From Saccharopolyspora soli (GTDB lineage: Bacteria; Actinomycetota; Actinomycetes; Mycobacteriales; Pseudonocardiaceae): a DNA stretch of 44,185 bases. The position numbers and the translations under genes are program-made. The notes under the pieces were generated by a model, which was given only the letters and a program-made list of their open reading frames with translations, had not been told where the DNA came from and ran no database searches. Location of the stretch: positions 1 to 44,185 of the forward strand of contig NZ_JALBWV010000067.1 in NCBI RefSeq assembly GCF_022678645.1, read 5' to 3'. Positions within the stretch are counted from its first letter, which is position 1, and each line of letters starts with the position of its first letter. Positions 33,636-42,674 of this stretch are shown one piece after another.

Positions 33636-34589
33636 ATGACCGTTCGCCGCCGAAGTGCTGCCGCGTTAGCCAGCCTCGCCGCAACCGCTCTCGCACTGAC
33701 CGCCTGCGGTACCGGCGAGCAGGCAGCACCCGGCGGCGGGGACAAGATCAAGGTCGTCGCCTCGACGAGCGTGTGGGGCAGCGTGGTGCAGGCGGTCGGC
33801 GGTGATGGCGTCGAGGTGGAGTCGATCATCCGCGACCCCAGCGCCGACCCGCACTCCTACGAGAGCAGTCCGCAGGACGCCGCGAAGGTCACCGACGCCG
33901 ACCTGTTGGTGTTCAACGGCGGCGGCTACGACGAGTTCATGACGCAGATCCTCGGCAGCGGTGGCCAGGGCAAACCCACCGTGGAGGCCGTCAAGGACGA
34001 GCACGAGGGCGAGCCCGCCACGCACGAGGCGCCGGACGAGCACGCGGGGCACGACCACGCGGTGAACGAGCACGTCTGGTACGACCTGCACGTGGTGCAC
34101 GAGGTCGCCGACCAGGTGGCCACCGAGCTGGGCAAGCTCCGGCCCGCCGAAGCCGAGCAGTTCAACCAGGCCGCCGACCGGTTCGAGCAGGAGATCAGCG
34201 GCATGGAGGGACGGGTCGGCGAGATCGCCGCGGCCAACCAGGGCAAGCAGGTGATCGTCACCGAGCCGGTCGCGCACTACCTGGTCGAGGCCGCGAAGCT
34301 GCAGGACATCACCCCACCGTCGTTCGTCAACGCCATCGAGGCCGAGACCGATCCGTCGGCGGCGGCGGTCGCGGAGGTCCAGAACGTGGTGAACGCCGGG
34401 CAGATCGCGGCGGTCATCTACAACCCGCAGACCGAATCGCCGGTCACCCGCAACGTGCGCAGCGCCGCCGAGCAGAATCGCATCCCGGTGGTGGAGCTGA
34501 CCGAGACGCTGCCGACCGACAAGACCTACGTGCAGTGGATGGACGCCCAGATCACTGCGTTGCAGAACGCCCTGAACCAGAATCGCTGA
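33636..34589 (+). CDS. znuA: Zinc ABC transporter substrate-binding lipoprotein ZnuA-like
   Basis: ATG 33636 after GAGGAG gives 317 residues. The lipobox LALTACG marks acylation and anchoring outside the membrane. The cluster-9 (ZnuA/TroA) fold is shown by DPHSYESSPQDAAKV with a metal histidine, a long His/Glu/Asp-rich loop (about 118-143, HEAPDEHAGHDHAVNEH), TEPVAHYL with another metal histidine, and ETDPSAAAV near the end. The His-rich loop is typical of zinc-specific members. It heads a znuACB operon; the ATPase gene starts four bases after its stop. Confidence 0.93.
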   Translation: MTVRRRSAAALASLAATALALTACGTGEQAAPGGGDKIKVVASTSVWGSVVQAVGGDGVEVESIIRDPSADPHSYESSPQDAAKVTDADLLVFNGGGYDEFMTQILGSGGQGKPTVEAVKDEHEGEPATHEAPDEHAGHDHAVNEHVWYDLHVVHEVADQVATELGKLRPAEAEQFNQAADRFEQEISGMEGRVGEIAAANQGKQVIVTEPVAHYLVEAAKLQDITPPSFVNAIEAETDPSAAAVAEVQNVVNAGQIAAVIYNPQTESPVTRNVRSAAEQNRIPVVELTETLPTDKTYVQWMDAQITALQNALNQNR

Positions 34590-34592
34590 GAT

Positions 34593-35438
34593 ATGACCGC
34601 CAAACCCGAGACCGAGCTGGTCGTCACCCGCACCGACACCGCCCCTGCGGTGCGGCTGCGCAACGCCGGGCTCTCCTACGGCCCCCGCGCCCTGTGGTCC
34701 GGCCTGGACCTGGACGTGGCACCGGGCGAGTTCCTGGCCGTGCTCGGACCGAACGGATCCGGCAAGACCAGCCTGCTGCGGGTGCTGCTGGGGTTGCAGC
34801 CGCTGACCACGGGCAGCGTCGAGATCGCCGGTGAACCGGCCCGTCGCGGCAGCAACCGGATCGGCTACATCCCGCAGCAGCGCGCTCTCGAAGCCACCGT
34901 GACGGTGCGCGGCAGCGATCTGGTCGGCCTCGGGCTGGACGGGCACCACTGGGGCATGGGCATCAGCAGCCGCCGGGAGCGCAAGCGCCGGGTGGCCGCG
35001 GCGCTGCGCGCGGTCGAGGCGACCGAGTACGCCCGGATGCCGCTGGGCCTGCTCTCCGGCGGGGAGCAGCAGCGGCTCCGGGTGGCGCAGGCGCTGGTCA
35101 GCGACCCGTCGGTGCTGCTGTGCGACGAGCCGCTGCTGTCCCTGGACATCTCGCACCAGCGCAAGGTCAGCCGGTTGATCGCCAACCAGGCGCGGCTGAC
35201 CGGCGCCGCGGTCCTGTTCGTCACGCACGAGATCAACCCGGTGCTGCCGCTGGTCGACCGGGTGCTCTACCTGGTCGACGGCCGGTTCCGGATCGGTCCG
35301 CCGGACGAGGTGATGAACTCCGCCACGCTCTCCGAGCTGTACCGCACCGATGTCGAGGTCGCCCGGGTGGGCGGTCGGCTGGTGGTGGCGGGCACCGATG
35401 ATCACGACCACCACGTGCAAGAGGCGGACGAGGCGTGA
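34593..35438 (+). CDS. znuC: Zinc ABC transporter ATP-binding protein ZnuC-like
   Basis: ATG 34593 gives 281 residues. Walker A GPNGSGKTSLLRV (about 54-66), the Q-loop region IGYIPQQR, signature LLSGGEQQRLRVAQAL, Walker B VLLCDEPLLSLD and the switch histidine in LFVTHE are all present. The last residues (DDHDHHVQ) are His/Asp-rich and may bind zinc. It powers uptake together with the adjacent binding protein and permease, and overlaps the permease gene by four bases. Confidence 0.93.
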   Translation: MTAKPETELVVTRTDTAPAVRLRNAGLSYGPRALWSGLDLDVAPGEFLAVLGPNGSGKTSLLRVLLGLQPLTTGSVEIAGEPARRGSNRIGYIPQQRALEATVTVRGSDLVGLGLDGHHWGMGISSRRERKRRVAAALRAVEATEYARMPLGLLSGGEQQRLRVAQALVSDPSVLLCDEPLLSLDISHQRKVSRLIANQARLTGAAVLFVTHEINPVLPLVDRVLYLVDGRFRIGPPDEVMNSATLSELYRTDVEVARVGGRLVVAGTDDHDHHVQEADEA

Positions 35439-36313
35439 ACGCATTCATCGACGCGCTGGGCAGGATCCTGGACTTCTCGACCACGGTGGACCTGCTCGGC
35501 TACCCGTTCGTCCAGCAGGCGCTGCTGGCCGCCGCCGCGCTCGGGCTCGTATCCGGTTGCCTGGCTCCGCTGATCGTCGCGCGGAAGATGTCGTTCGCCG
35601 TGCACGGCACCGCTGAGCTCGCCTTCACCGGCGCGGCGGCCGCGCTGCTGATCGGCGTCGGCGTGGGGGTCGGGGCGCTGGCCGGTGCCGTCGTCGCCGC
35701 GTTGCTGCTGGGTTTGCTGGGGCAGCGCGGCACCGAACGCGATTCGGTGATCGGCGCGATCTTGTCCTTCGGGCTCGGCGTTGGCGTGTTGCTGCTGTGG
35801 CTGAACCCGGAGCGGACCGCGAACAAGTTCAGCCTGCTGGTGGGGCAGATCGTCGGCGTCGACTCGTCGGACGTGCTGCTGCTGACCGGTTGCGCGGCGG
35901 TGGTGCTGCTGGTGCTGGCCTTCGTGTACCGACCGCTGCTGTTCGCCAGCGTCGACCCGGATGTCGCGGCGGCCCGCGGGGTGCCCGCGCGGCTGTTGAC
36001 GCCGCTGTTCGCGGTGCTGGTCGGCGTGGCGACCGCACTGGGCGTGTACACCGTTGGTGCGTTGCTGGTGCTCGCGCTGATGGTGACGCCGGGGGCCGCG
36101 GCGGCGCGGGTGACCGCGAGTCCGGTCAAGGCGACCGTGCTGGCCGTGGTGTTCGCCGAGGTGGCGGTGCTCGGTGGCATCGTCCTGTCGCTGGCACCGG
36201 GAGCCCCGGTGAGCGCGTTCGTCACTATCATCTCGTTCGTGATCTACCTGGTGTGCCGGATCGTCGGCAACCGCCGACTCGGCCGCCTGGCCCGCACCCC
36301 GGTCCCCGCCTGA
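35435..36313 (+). CDS. znuB: Zinc ABC transporter permease ZnuB-like
   Basis: GTG 35435 overlaps the znuC stop. The 292-residue product has eight to nine membrane helices, the ABC-3 family element GLVSGCLAPLIVARKMSFAVHGTAELAFTGAA near 32-63, and the late VGALLVLALMVTPGAAA segment that is conserved in ZnuB/MntB permeases. It completes the importer. The family cannot strictly separate zinc from manganese, but the His-rich ZnuA favours zinc. Confidence 0.92.
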   Translation: MNAFIDALGRILDFSTTVDLLGYPFVQQALLAAAALGLVSGCLAPLIVARKMSFAVHGTAELAFTGAAAALLIGVGVGVGALAGAVVAALLLGLLGQRGTERDSVIGAILSFGLGVGVLLLWLNPERTANKFSLLVGQIVGVDSSDVLLLTGCAAVVLLVLAFVYRPLLFASVDPDVAAARGVPARLLTPLFAVLVGVATALGVYTVGALLVLALMVTPGAAAARVTASPVKATVLAVVFAEVAVLGGIVLSLAPGAPVSAFVTIISFVIYLVCRIVGNRRLGRLARTPVPA

Positions 36314-36368
36314 GCCGGGCGTCCGAACCGAATGGCGGCAGGCTCGGCGGTGACCCACGCTGGCGCTC

Positions 36369-36878
36369 GTGCCCGGAACCGTCCGGAGAAAAGTGCTGAT
36401 CAACCTGGCGACCGCGCTGGCCGCCGTGGTGCTGAGCACCGTCGGGTACTACCTGCTGCCGATCGGCCGGTTCGGTGTCGCGGGCACCGTGAACTGGGTC
36501 GTCGCGTTCGCCATCGGACTGGCCGCCGTGGCCGCGCTGATCGTCTTCCAAGTGCGCCGGTTCCGGACCCGCGATGTGCGCCGGAGCAGCTCCATCGCTG
36601 GCGTGGTGGCGGCGTTGTACCTGGCGGTGCTGTTCTTCTCGACCGTCTACTTCGGACTCGCGTACCACGATCCGGGATCGATCACGGTGTTGCGCACCAA
36701 GACCGACGCGCTCTACTTCGCGCTGTCGATCACCAGCACGGTCGGTTTCGGCGACGTGCACGCGGTTTCCCAGCTCGCCCGCGCCATCGCCGCACTGCAC
36801 ATGGCCTTCAACATCGGATTCCTCGGCGCGGCCGTCGCGATAGTCCGGGTCAGGGCGAAGCGCCCCGACGGGGCCTGA
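36369..36878 (+). CDS. Small potassium-channel-like membrane protein
   Basis: From GTG 36369 the product has 169 residues and four hydrophobic helices (about 10-32, 38-60, 76-100, 136-158). A pore loop just before the last helix carries the filter-like STVGFGDV sequence, close to the K+ consensus TVGYGD. This is the Ion_trans_2 type with two extra N-terminal helices. There is no cytoplasmic RCK domain. A tetrameric K+ channel is expected. It follows the znu operon by 55 bases and may be transcribed from it or separately. Confidence 0.85.
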   Translation: MPGTVRRKVLINLATALAAVVLSTVGYYLLPIGRFGVAGTVNWVVAFAIGLAAVAALIVFQVRRFRTRDVRRSSSIAGVVAALYLAVLFFSTVYFGLAYHDPGSITVLRTKTDALYFALSITSTVGFGDVHAVSQLARAIAALHMAFNIGFLGAAVAIVRVRAKRPDGA

Positions 36879-36926
36879 CGGTGACCTCGCCTTGCGGTAG
36901 TTCCGGGCGATTTCGCGCGCCGCCCG

Positions 36927-37961
36927 TCAGCTGAGGCCGAGGTAGCGGCGTTCGTTGAACTTCTCGCCCGCGCAGGAGGCGCCGAGGTCGTGGCCGATGC
37001 GCTCGATCACGTCCGCCATTTCCAACCTGGCCAGCCAGGAGCGGGGCAGTACCGACGTACCGTGCCGGGCGCCGAGGATGCTGCCGGTGACCGCCGCCGT
37101 GGAGTCGCTGTGCCCCGAGTGGTTGGCCGCCAGCCGCAGGGCGTCGGTGAACTGCTCGGGCTTCGGCAGCGCGAGCGCGCAGTAGACGCCGATGGCCAGC
37201 GCTTCCGGGCCGATCCAGCCCTGTCCGAGCCGCTCGATGTGGCCGACGCTCGCGCCCAACCTGGCCAGCGTGGACGCCTCCGCCAGCGCTGAAGCGGTCT
37301 CCGCGTCCTCGCGGAGCACCCGCCCCGCGGCCTGGTCCACCGCGGCTGGCAGCCGCCGCTGCTGCACTGCCACCAGGTGCACGATCAGCGCGAACGCTCC
37401 GGCCGAGGCCCAGCCGCCGACCCCGCCGTGGGTGAGCGCGGCGCACTGGCAGGCCAACTGGTAAGCCATTTCGGCGGTCGGCGCGAGGCCGAGCGGTGCG
37501 CTGCGGTCCACGCCGCCGCAGCCCTTGGAGCTGTTCCGCGGCCGGTCCGGCGTGCCGAGTTCGTCCTCCTGCAGCGCGCGGAGGCTGGTCAGGCCGGGCG
37601 CCCGGTTGGCGTACAGCTCGGGTTCGGCCAGCAGACCGGTGACGCCGGGCGGCGGTTTGTCCTCTTGCTGGGTGATCAGCCACCGCCGGTAGGCGGCACC
37701 CGTGGATTCCACCGGACGCCACTGGCCGCCGTTGTTGCCGCTGGTCCAGGCGTGCAGGTAGCCCTCGCCGGTGAACAGCGACAGCTGCGTGGCGTCGCCC
37801 AGCAGGGCCTGAGGTGGCGGTTCGGCGACGCCCTCCTGGCCGAATTCGGCTCGGATGTCGTCCAGTTGCGCGTACTCGACCGGACTACCGAGCGCATCGC
37901 CCAATGCCCCGCCGAGCAGGCAGGCCACCGCGCGATCGACCACTGTGGACGGCGTGCGCAC
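36927..37961 (-). CDS. ADP-ribosylglycohydrolase family protein with altered metal-site residues
   Basis: ATG 37961 gives 344 residues. The ARH/DraG fold is shown by RAVACLLGGALGDALGSPVEY at the N-terminus, LFTGEGYLHAW, ALTHGGVGGWASAG and the C-terminal NHSGHSDSTAAVTGSILGA. Usual members carry (S/T)DDTQ and GDSDST, where aspartates bind the catalytic magnesium ions; here these read GDATQ and GHSDST, so two metal-binding aspartates are replaced. It may be weakly active, use other metals, or serve as an ADP-ribose-binding protein. It is divergent from the SARP regulator. Confidence 0.88.
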   Translation of the reverse strand: MRTPSTVVDRAVACLLGGALGDALGSPVEYAQLDDIRAEFGQEGVAEPPPQALLGDATQLSLFTGEGYLHAWTSGNNGGQWRPVESTGAAYRRWLITQQEDKPPPGVTGLLAEPELYANRAPGLTSLRALQEDELGTPDRPRNSSKGCGGVDRSAPLGLAPTAEMAYQLACQCAALTHGGVGGWASAGAFALIVHLVAVQQRRLPAAVDQAAGRVLREDAETASALAEASTLARLGASVGHIERLGQGWIGPEALAIGVYCALALPKPEQFTDALRLAANHSGHSDSTAAVTGSILGARHGTSVLPRSWLARLEMADVIERIGHDLGASCAGEKFNERRYLGLS

Positions 37962-38243
37962 GGGTGGGGCTCTCCTTCCACAGTGTCCTCGTACGAGTGA
38001 TCGGCCGAGTTCAGACTTTACTTGCCGTATCGGTTTGCCGGGAGATGTTCACCGCAACGGCGAGCCGCGGAACGGTACGCCCTGGTGGAAACCGGACATA
38101 GCGCCATTGGGGTGAAACGTGGACCGGTGGTCACGCCACGTTCGGCGGAGGGTCGTTACGGTGTGTCGGGCTTCGGAGGCGCGGGCCTCGCCGGTGCGGA
38201 TGATCTGGGGTGTGGACTCGGTGTGAGTGGTGACCGAGACTGG
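37962..38243. other. Divergent intergenic region between ARH-like and SARP genes
   Basis: An open frame continues from the SARP gene back to 38022, but its composition is not that of the SARP family N-terminus. Promoters for both genes should lie here. No operator was recognised. Confidence 0.4.
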
Positions 38244-41135
38244 ATGAAGGCTCAACAAAAACACGAACGAGAGTCGGATTTGGGGAACATGGCGCCGCAC
38301 GGCAGCCCGATCGAGGCACCGAGCACGGGATTCGAATTCCGCCTGCTCGGTCCGCTTGAGGTGCGTGTCGACGGCACCCCGCGGCCACTGGGCAGCACCC
38401 CGGTCCGCGCCCTGCTGGCCTGCCTGCTGCTGGAACCGAACCAGGTCGTGTCGATGGACCGGCTCATCGACACGCTGTGGGACCACGACCCACCGGCCAG
38501 CGCCCGCACCATCATCCAGGGCTACGTCTCGCGGCTGCGCAAGCTCTTCGCCGAGGGTGGCCCGGAACGGCCGGAAATCGTCACCCGCGCGCCCGGCTAC
38601 CTGCTGCGGGTCGACAGCGATCGGATCGACGCGCATCGCGCGCGGGCGCTGATCGGCCGGGCGCACGGACTGGAACCCGCCGAACGGTCGCGGGTGCTGG
38701 CCGAGGCGTTGACCCTGTGGCAGGGGCCGGTGCTGTCGGACATCGCGAGCAGCCGGTTGTACCGCATGGTCGCCCCCAACCTCGACGAGCTGCGGTTGCT
38801 CGCCGTGGAGGAGCGGGTGGCGGCCGACCTCGAACTCGGTCGGCACCACCAACTGGTGCTGGAACTGTCCATCCTGGTCGACCGGTACCCGCTGCGCGAA
38901 CGGCTCACCGGGCAGTTGATGCTGGCCAACTACCGCGCTGGCCATCGCGCCGAGGCGCAGGCCCGCTACCACGCGCTGCGCCAGCGGCTGTCCAACGAGC
39001 TCGGCCTCGATCCCGGCCCCGAGCTGCGCGAACTCTACGAGCGACTGCTCCGCGACGACCCGACCCTGCGCAACCCGCAGCGCCGGATCGAACCCGCGCT
39101 CGGCATCCGGCGGCCGATCCCGGCCGAGCTGCCCCCGGCCCCGGCCGGGTTCGTCGGCCGCCACCGGGAGCTCGGCGAGCTGGACCGGATGCTGGCCGGG
39201 CGGGAATCCGGCTCCAGCCTGCTCGCGGTGGTGACTGGTACCGCTGGGGTGGGCAAGAGCGCGCTCGCGCTGACCTGGGCGCACCGCGTGGAGCACGAAT
39301 TCCCCGACGGCCAGCTGTACGCGGAGCTGCGCGGTTTCGACTCGAAGCGCGAGCCGCTCACCCCCGGCGAGGCGCTGACCAGCATGCTGAAGACGCTCGG
39401 CGTCGCGGCGAACGCGATCCCGGTCGAGCTGGACGACCGAACCGCGCTGTACCGCTCGCTGCTGGCCAAGCGGCGGGTGCTGGTGCTGCTGGACAACGCC
39501 CGGGATTCCGAGCAGGTGCGGCCGCTGCTGCCGGGCAGCTCCGAGTCGCTGGTGCTGCTGACCAGCAGGCGGCGGTTGGACGGCCTGGTGGTGCACAGCG
39601 GAGCGCGGGTGCTGCCGCTGGAAACCCTGCCCACCGCCACCGCGATCGAGCTGCTGGACCGCGCGGGCGTGCCCGGCAAGTCGGCTTCCGAACCGGCCGC
39701 AGCGGCCCAGCTCGCCGCGCTGTGCGGCGGTCTGCCGCTGGCGTTGCGGATCGCCGCTGCCCGGCTGGCCGCGAACCCGGCCCGAGGCGTGTCCGACCTG
39801 GTGCACGAGCTCACCGATGAGCGCAACCGGCTGCACGCGTTGGACATGGACGACGCCGATACCAGCGTTCGCCGCGCGTTCGACATCTCCTACCGGAGCT
39901 TGAACCCGGTGCACGCCGACACCTTCCGGCTGCTGGGACTGGTGCCGGGCGGCACCTTCACCGCGCACGCCGTCGCGGCCCTGTGCGACACCGACCCGCC
40001 CAGTGCGCAGCGGCGGCTGCGGGCGCTGGCGCTCGCGCACCTGGTCACCGAACAGGCGCCGGACCGGTTCGGGATGCACGACCTGCTGCGCGTGTACGCC
40101 CGCGATCTGCTCGCCTCGCCCGGTTCGGCGGATCGCGGCGCGGACATCGAGGCGCTGCGTCGGCTGTTGAAGCACTACCTGGTCACGGCCGACCACGCGC
40201 GCCGCTTCCTCCGCCCGGCGCGGGACGACCTGGATTTCTCCAGCGGTGCCGAGGTGCCCCGTCCGGAGATCGCGGACCGGTCCCAGGCGTTGGAGTGGTT
40301 CGACGCCGAGTGGCCGAACCTGGTCGCCGCGATTCGGGCCGCGAACGCGGAGGGCATGCACGAGCTCGCCTGGCCGCTGGTGCGCCTGCAGTTCAACTAC
40401 CTGATGGTGCGGTGCCCCTGGGAGGACTGGATCCGGATCTACACCGACGGGCTCGCTTCGGCCCGCGCGGTGCACGATCCGGCGGGCAAGGTGCTGATGT
40501 CGGCCGGGCTCGGGGTGGCGTACTCGCGGTCCGGCCAGTTGGACGCGGCGCTGGCGCACTACGACGAGTCCTACCGCGTCGCGGTGCAGACCGGTGACCC
40601 CGCTCGGCTGGCGATGACGCAGGTCAACATGGGCAGCGTGCTGTTCCGGCTGAAGCGCTACGACGAGGCGAAGGCGCACTGCCAGGACGCGCTGCGGGTC
40701 TACCGGTCGTTGGGGGACCGGTACTTCGTGGCCGGGGCGTTGAACAACCTCGCGATGGTGGAGCAGGTCAACGGCGAGTTGGCCGAGGCGTTGGCGCACC
40801 TGCGCGAGGCCGAGGCGTTGTACCGGGACGCCGACGACCTGGAGACGCTGGCGATGGTGCTGAACAACTGCGGCGAGGTGAGCATCGAGCTGGAGCGGAT
40901 CGCCGACGGCGAGCGCTTCCACCACGAGGCCCTGGACGTCGCGTTGAGGTGCGGTTCCGCGGTGCGGCAGGCGTCCGCCTACCTCGGCCTCGGTGATGCG
41001 GCCCGCTCGCGCGGCGACCGCGAGGTGGCGCGGACCCGCTGGGAGACCGCGCTGGCGATCTTCGAAGCGGAGGGCTCGCCGCGGGTGACCGATGTTCGCG
41101 AGCGACTGGAAGATCTAGCCGCCGCGTCCCGCTGA
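38244..41135 (+). CDS. SARP/AfsR-type regulator (winged helix, BTAD, NB-ARC, TPR)
   Basis: The start is probably ATG 38244 (963 residues) or ATG 38289; neither has a strong ribosome site. Order of domains: OmpR-like winged helix (FRLLGPLEVRVDG, SMDRLIDTLW, IIQGYVSRLRKLF); BTAD helical domain (about 120-275); NB-ARC ATPase with P-loop VVTGTAGVGKSALAL near 330 and LVLLDNARDSEQVRPLLPGS near 415; then TPR repeats (about 740-950, with GVAYSRSGQLDAALAHYDES and LNNLAMVEQVNGELAEAL). This is the AfsR architecture, usually an activator of secondary metabolism. No biosynthetic cluster is visible in the window, so its targets are unknown. Confidence 0.92.
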   Translation: MKAQQKHERESDLGNMAPHGSPIEAPSTGFEFRLLGPLEVRVDGTPRPLGSTPVRALLACLLLEPNQVVSMDRLIDTLWDHDPPASARTIIQGYVSRLRKLFAEGGPERPEIVTRAPGYLLRVDSDRIDAHRARALIGRAHGLEPAERSRVLAEALTLWQGPVLSDIASSRLYRMVAPNLDELRLLAVEERVAADLELGRHHQLVLELSILVDRYPLRERLTGQLMLANYRAGHRAEAQARYHALRQRLSNELGLDPGPELRELYERLLRDDPTLRNPQRRIEPALGIRRPIPAELPPAPAGFVGRHRELGELDRMLAGRESGSSLLAVVTGTAGVGKSALALTWAHRVEHEFPDGQLYAELRGFDSKREPLTPGEALTSMLKTLGVAANAIPVELDDRTALYRSLLAKRRVLVLLDNARDSEQVRPLLPGSSESLVLLTSRRRLDGLVVHSGARVLPLETLPTATAIELLDRAGVPGKSASEPAAAAQLAALCGGLPLALRIAAARLAANPARGVSDLVHELTDERNRLHALDMDDADTSVRRAFDISYRSLNPVHADTFRLLGLVPGGTFTAHAVAALCDTDPPSAQRRLRALALAHLVTEQAPDRFGMHDLLRVYARDLLASPGSADRGADIEALRRLLKHYLVTADHARRFLRPARDDLDFSSGAEVPRPEIADRSQALEWFDAEWPNLVAAIRAANAEGMHELAWPLVRLQFNYLMVRCPWEDWIRIYTDGLASARAVHDPAGKVLMSAGLGVAYSRSGQLDAALAHYDESYRVAVQTGDPARLAMTQVNMGSVLFRLKRYDEAKAHCQDALRVYRSLGDRYFVAGALNNLAMVEQVNGELAEALAHLREAEALYRDADDLETLAMVLNNCGEVSIELERIADGERFHHEALDVALRCGSAVRQASAYLGLGDAARSRGDREVARTRWETALAIFEAEGSPRVTDVRERLEDLAAASR

Positions 41136-41160
41136 GTGCCTGGCTTTGTTCTTGTTTTTG

Positions 41161-41323
41161 AAGCGGCGCCAGCCGCTTAGCCCACTCTCGCAGCTTGCAC
41201 TGCGGCGGGTTCTCCCACGTCGTGTCGTGAGGACAGCCTCGACGTGGTGAGGGCATACATGATGTCGGCATCCCGGACCGAGACGGCGTCTGAGGTTCCG
41301 CCACTGGCACCGCCACGCAAACC
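41161..41323 (+). repeat. Copy 1 of a ~164-bp repeat, after the SARP gene
   Basis: It begins with the hairpin AAGCGGCGCCAGCCGCTT (41161-41178), 25 bases after the SARP stop, preceded by a T-rich stretch. Over its length it is clearly similar, by eye, to the reverse complement of 41638-41801. Shared blocks include GGACAGCC, ACATGATGTCGG, ATCCCGGACCGAGA and CTGAGGTTCCGCCAC. It contains CCACGTCG / CGACGTGG, which can pair. Confidence 0.8.
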
Positions 41324-41637
41324 GAGTTCGAAGAGAAGACGGGTTGTTTAGTCGACGTTTAGCGGGTGTGTAGTGCGCGCTGGGAGGTTTTGTGCGTGCG
41401 GATCAAGCCGTGCATGGTCCGCACGAACGGGCGGCTCTGGGGGGAGTCCTAGGGGGGATTGTCGCCCGGTCGTCCCGGTCGGCACTCGTTGTCGGCCGGG
41501 GCGGCCGCAAGGGGGTTCGACATTCGGGGCGGTTCCTCCCGGATGGACGTTGGGGGTGAGTGCGGGCTTTCGGCTGCGGGAGTTGGGTGATCCTGCCGAA
41601 GGTCCGCACTTCGTCATTCTTTCGACCTTCCAGGCTG
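41324..41637. other. Spacer between the two repeat copies
   Basis: Several frames cross this spacer but none is convincing. CGTGCGGA (41395-41402) and TCCGCACG (41418-41425) form an 8-bp hairpin. Nothing else was recognised. Confidence 0.4.
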
Positions 41638-41801
41638 GTTTTGGGTGGCGGTGCGGGTGGCGGAACCTCAGAAGCCTTCTCGGTCCGGGATCCCCGACAT
41701 CATGTACGTCCAACACCACGTCGTGGCTGTCCTCCGAGAAGGCTTCTGAGAACCCGCGGCGGTGCCGGTTGCGAGGGTGGGCTAAGCGGCTGGCGCCGCT
41801 T
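41638..41801 (-). repeat. Copy 2 of the ~164-bp repeat, after the SGNH hydrolase gene
   Basis: On the minus strand it begins with the same AAGCGGC...GCCGCTT hairpin (41784-41801), 69 bases past the hydrolase stop. It therefore has the same orientation relative to its gene as copy 1 has to the SARP gene. A perfect 17-bp inverted pair, CTCAGAAGCCTTCTCGG (41667-41683) and its complement (41734-41750), is internal. Confidence 0.8.
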
Positions 41802-41870
41802 GAAAGACGAAATCAAGTCCATGTCCAGGCACGCCCGTCTGCTTCGACCAGGGAAACGGTGCCGCCAGGA

Positions 41871-42674
41871 TCACTGCGATGGTTGGGTCGCGGAGAGTTT
41901 CTCCAGTTGCGGGCGCTTCGGCCCGCGGCCGTCTCCGCTGGACACGCCGAGCAGGCGGCGGCCGACCCACGGCACCAGGTAGGTACTGGCCCACCGGATG
42001 TCCTGGGCGCGCTGGGCTCGCCACGACACGCCGGGCGCCGCTGGCCACGGCTCGCGCCAATCCCCGGTGACCGGCACGCCCAGCGCTTCGCAGGCCCGCA
42101 GGGCGACCCGGCGGTGGCCTGCGGAGGACAGGTGCAGTCGATCGCCGCTCCAAGCGCGTGCGTCCCGCAGCACCCCCATCGACCACAGGTCGAGGACGTA
42201 GCAGCCGTGCTTGTCGGCGATGGCGCGCAGGTGCGAGTTGTAGGTGCCGACCTTGCCGCGGACGCGGCGCAGCACCGGGGTGTCCCGGGTGTCGAAACCG
42301 GTGCCGATCAGCACGTCGGCCCCGGTGGCGCGCAGCTCGCGGACGGCGCCGTCGAACAGTTCCGCGACCTCGTCGGGGTTGCTGCCGGGGCGGATGATGT
42401 CGTTGCCACCAGCGCTGAGGGCGACCAGAGCTGGGCGCAGCGCGACGGCCTGCGGCACCTGGTCGCTGACGACCTGGCGGATCAGCTTGCCGCGCACCGC
42501 GAGGTTGGCGTAGCGCAGTTCCGGGTTCACCGCGGTCAGGTGCTCGGCCAACCGGTCCGCCCAGCCGCGGAAGCCGCCGTTCGGATCGGCATCGGCCAGT
42601 CCTTCGGTGAAGCTGTCGCCCATCGCGACGAAGCTGTCCCAGCGCGTCGAGCCGACGCTGCGCTGCGATTCCAT
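41871..42674 (-). CDS. SGNH/GDSL hydrolase
   Basis: ATG 42674 with GGAAGG upstream gives 267 residues. The GDSL blocks are intact: SFVAMGDSFTEGL with the nucleophile serine (near 20), LAVRGKLIRQV (block II glycine), LSAGGNDI (block III) and GDRLHLSSAGH with the Asp-His pair (near 195). There is no signal peptide, so it is probably cytoplasmic. These enzymes act as esterases or lipases, or on acylated sugars; the substrate is unknown. It converges with the SARP gene across the repeat pair. Confidence 0.9.
   Translation of the reverse strand: MESQRSVGSTRWDSFVAMGDSFTEGLADADPNGGFRGWADRLAEHLTAVNPELRYANLAVRGKLIRQVVSDQVPQAVALRPALVALSAGGNDIIRPGSNPDEVAELFDGAVRELRATGADVLIGTGFDTRDTPVLRRVRGKVGTYNSHLRAIADKHGCYVLDLWSMGVLRDARAWSGDRLHLSSAGHRRVALRACEALGVPVTGDWREPWPAAPGVSWRAQRAQDIRWASTYLVPWVGRRLLGVSSGDGRGPKRPQLEKLSATQPSQ

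Noticed and set aside
38049..40925. 958-residue minus-strand frame opposite the SARP gene
   Set aside because: Gln/Arg/His/Val-rich shadow; the + strand has complete SARP, NB-ARC and TPR domains.
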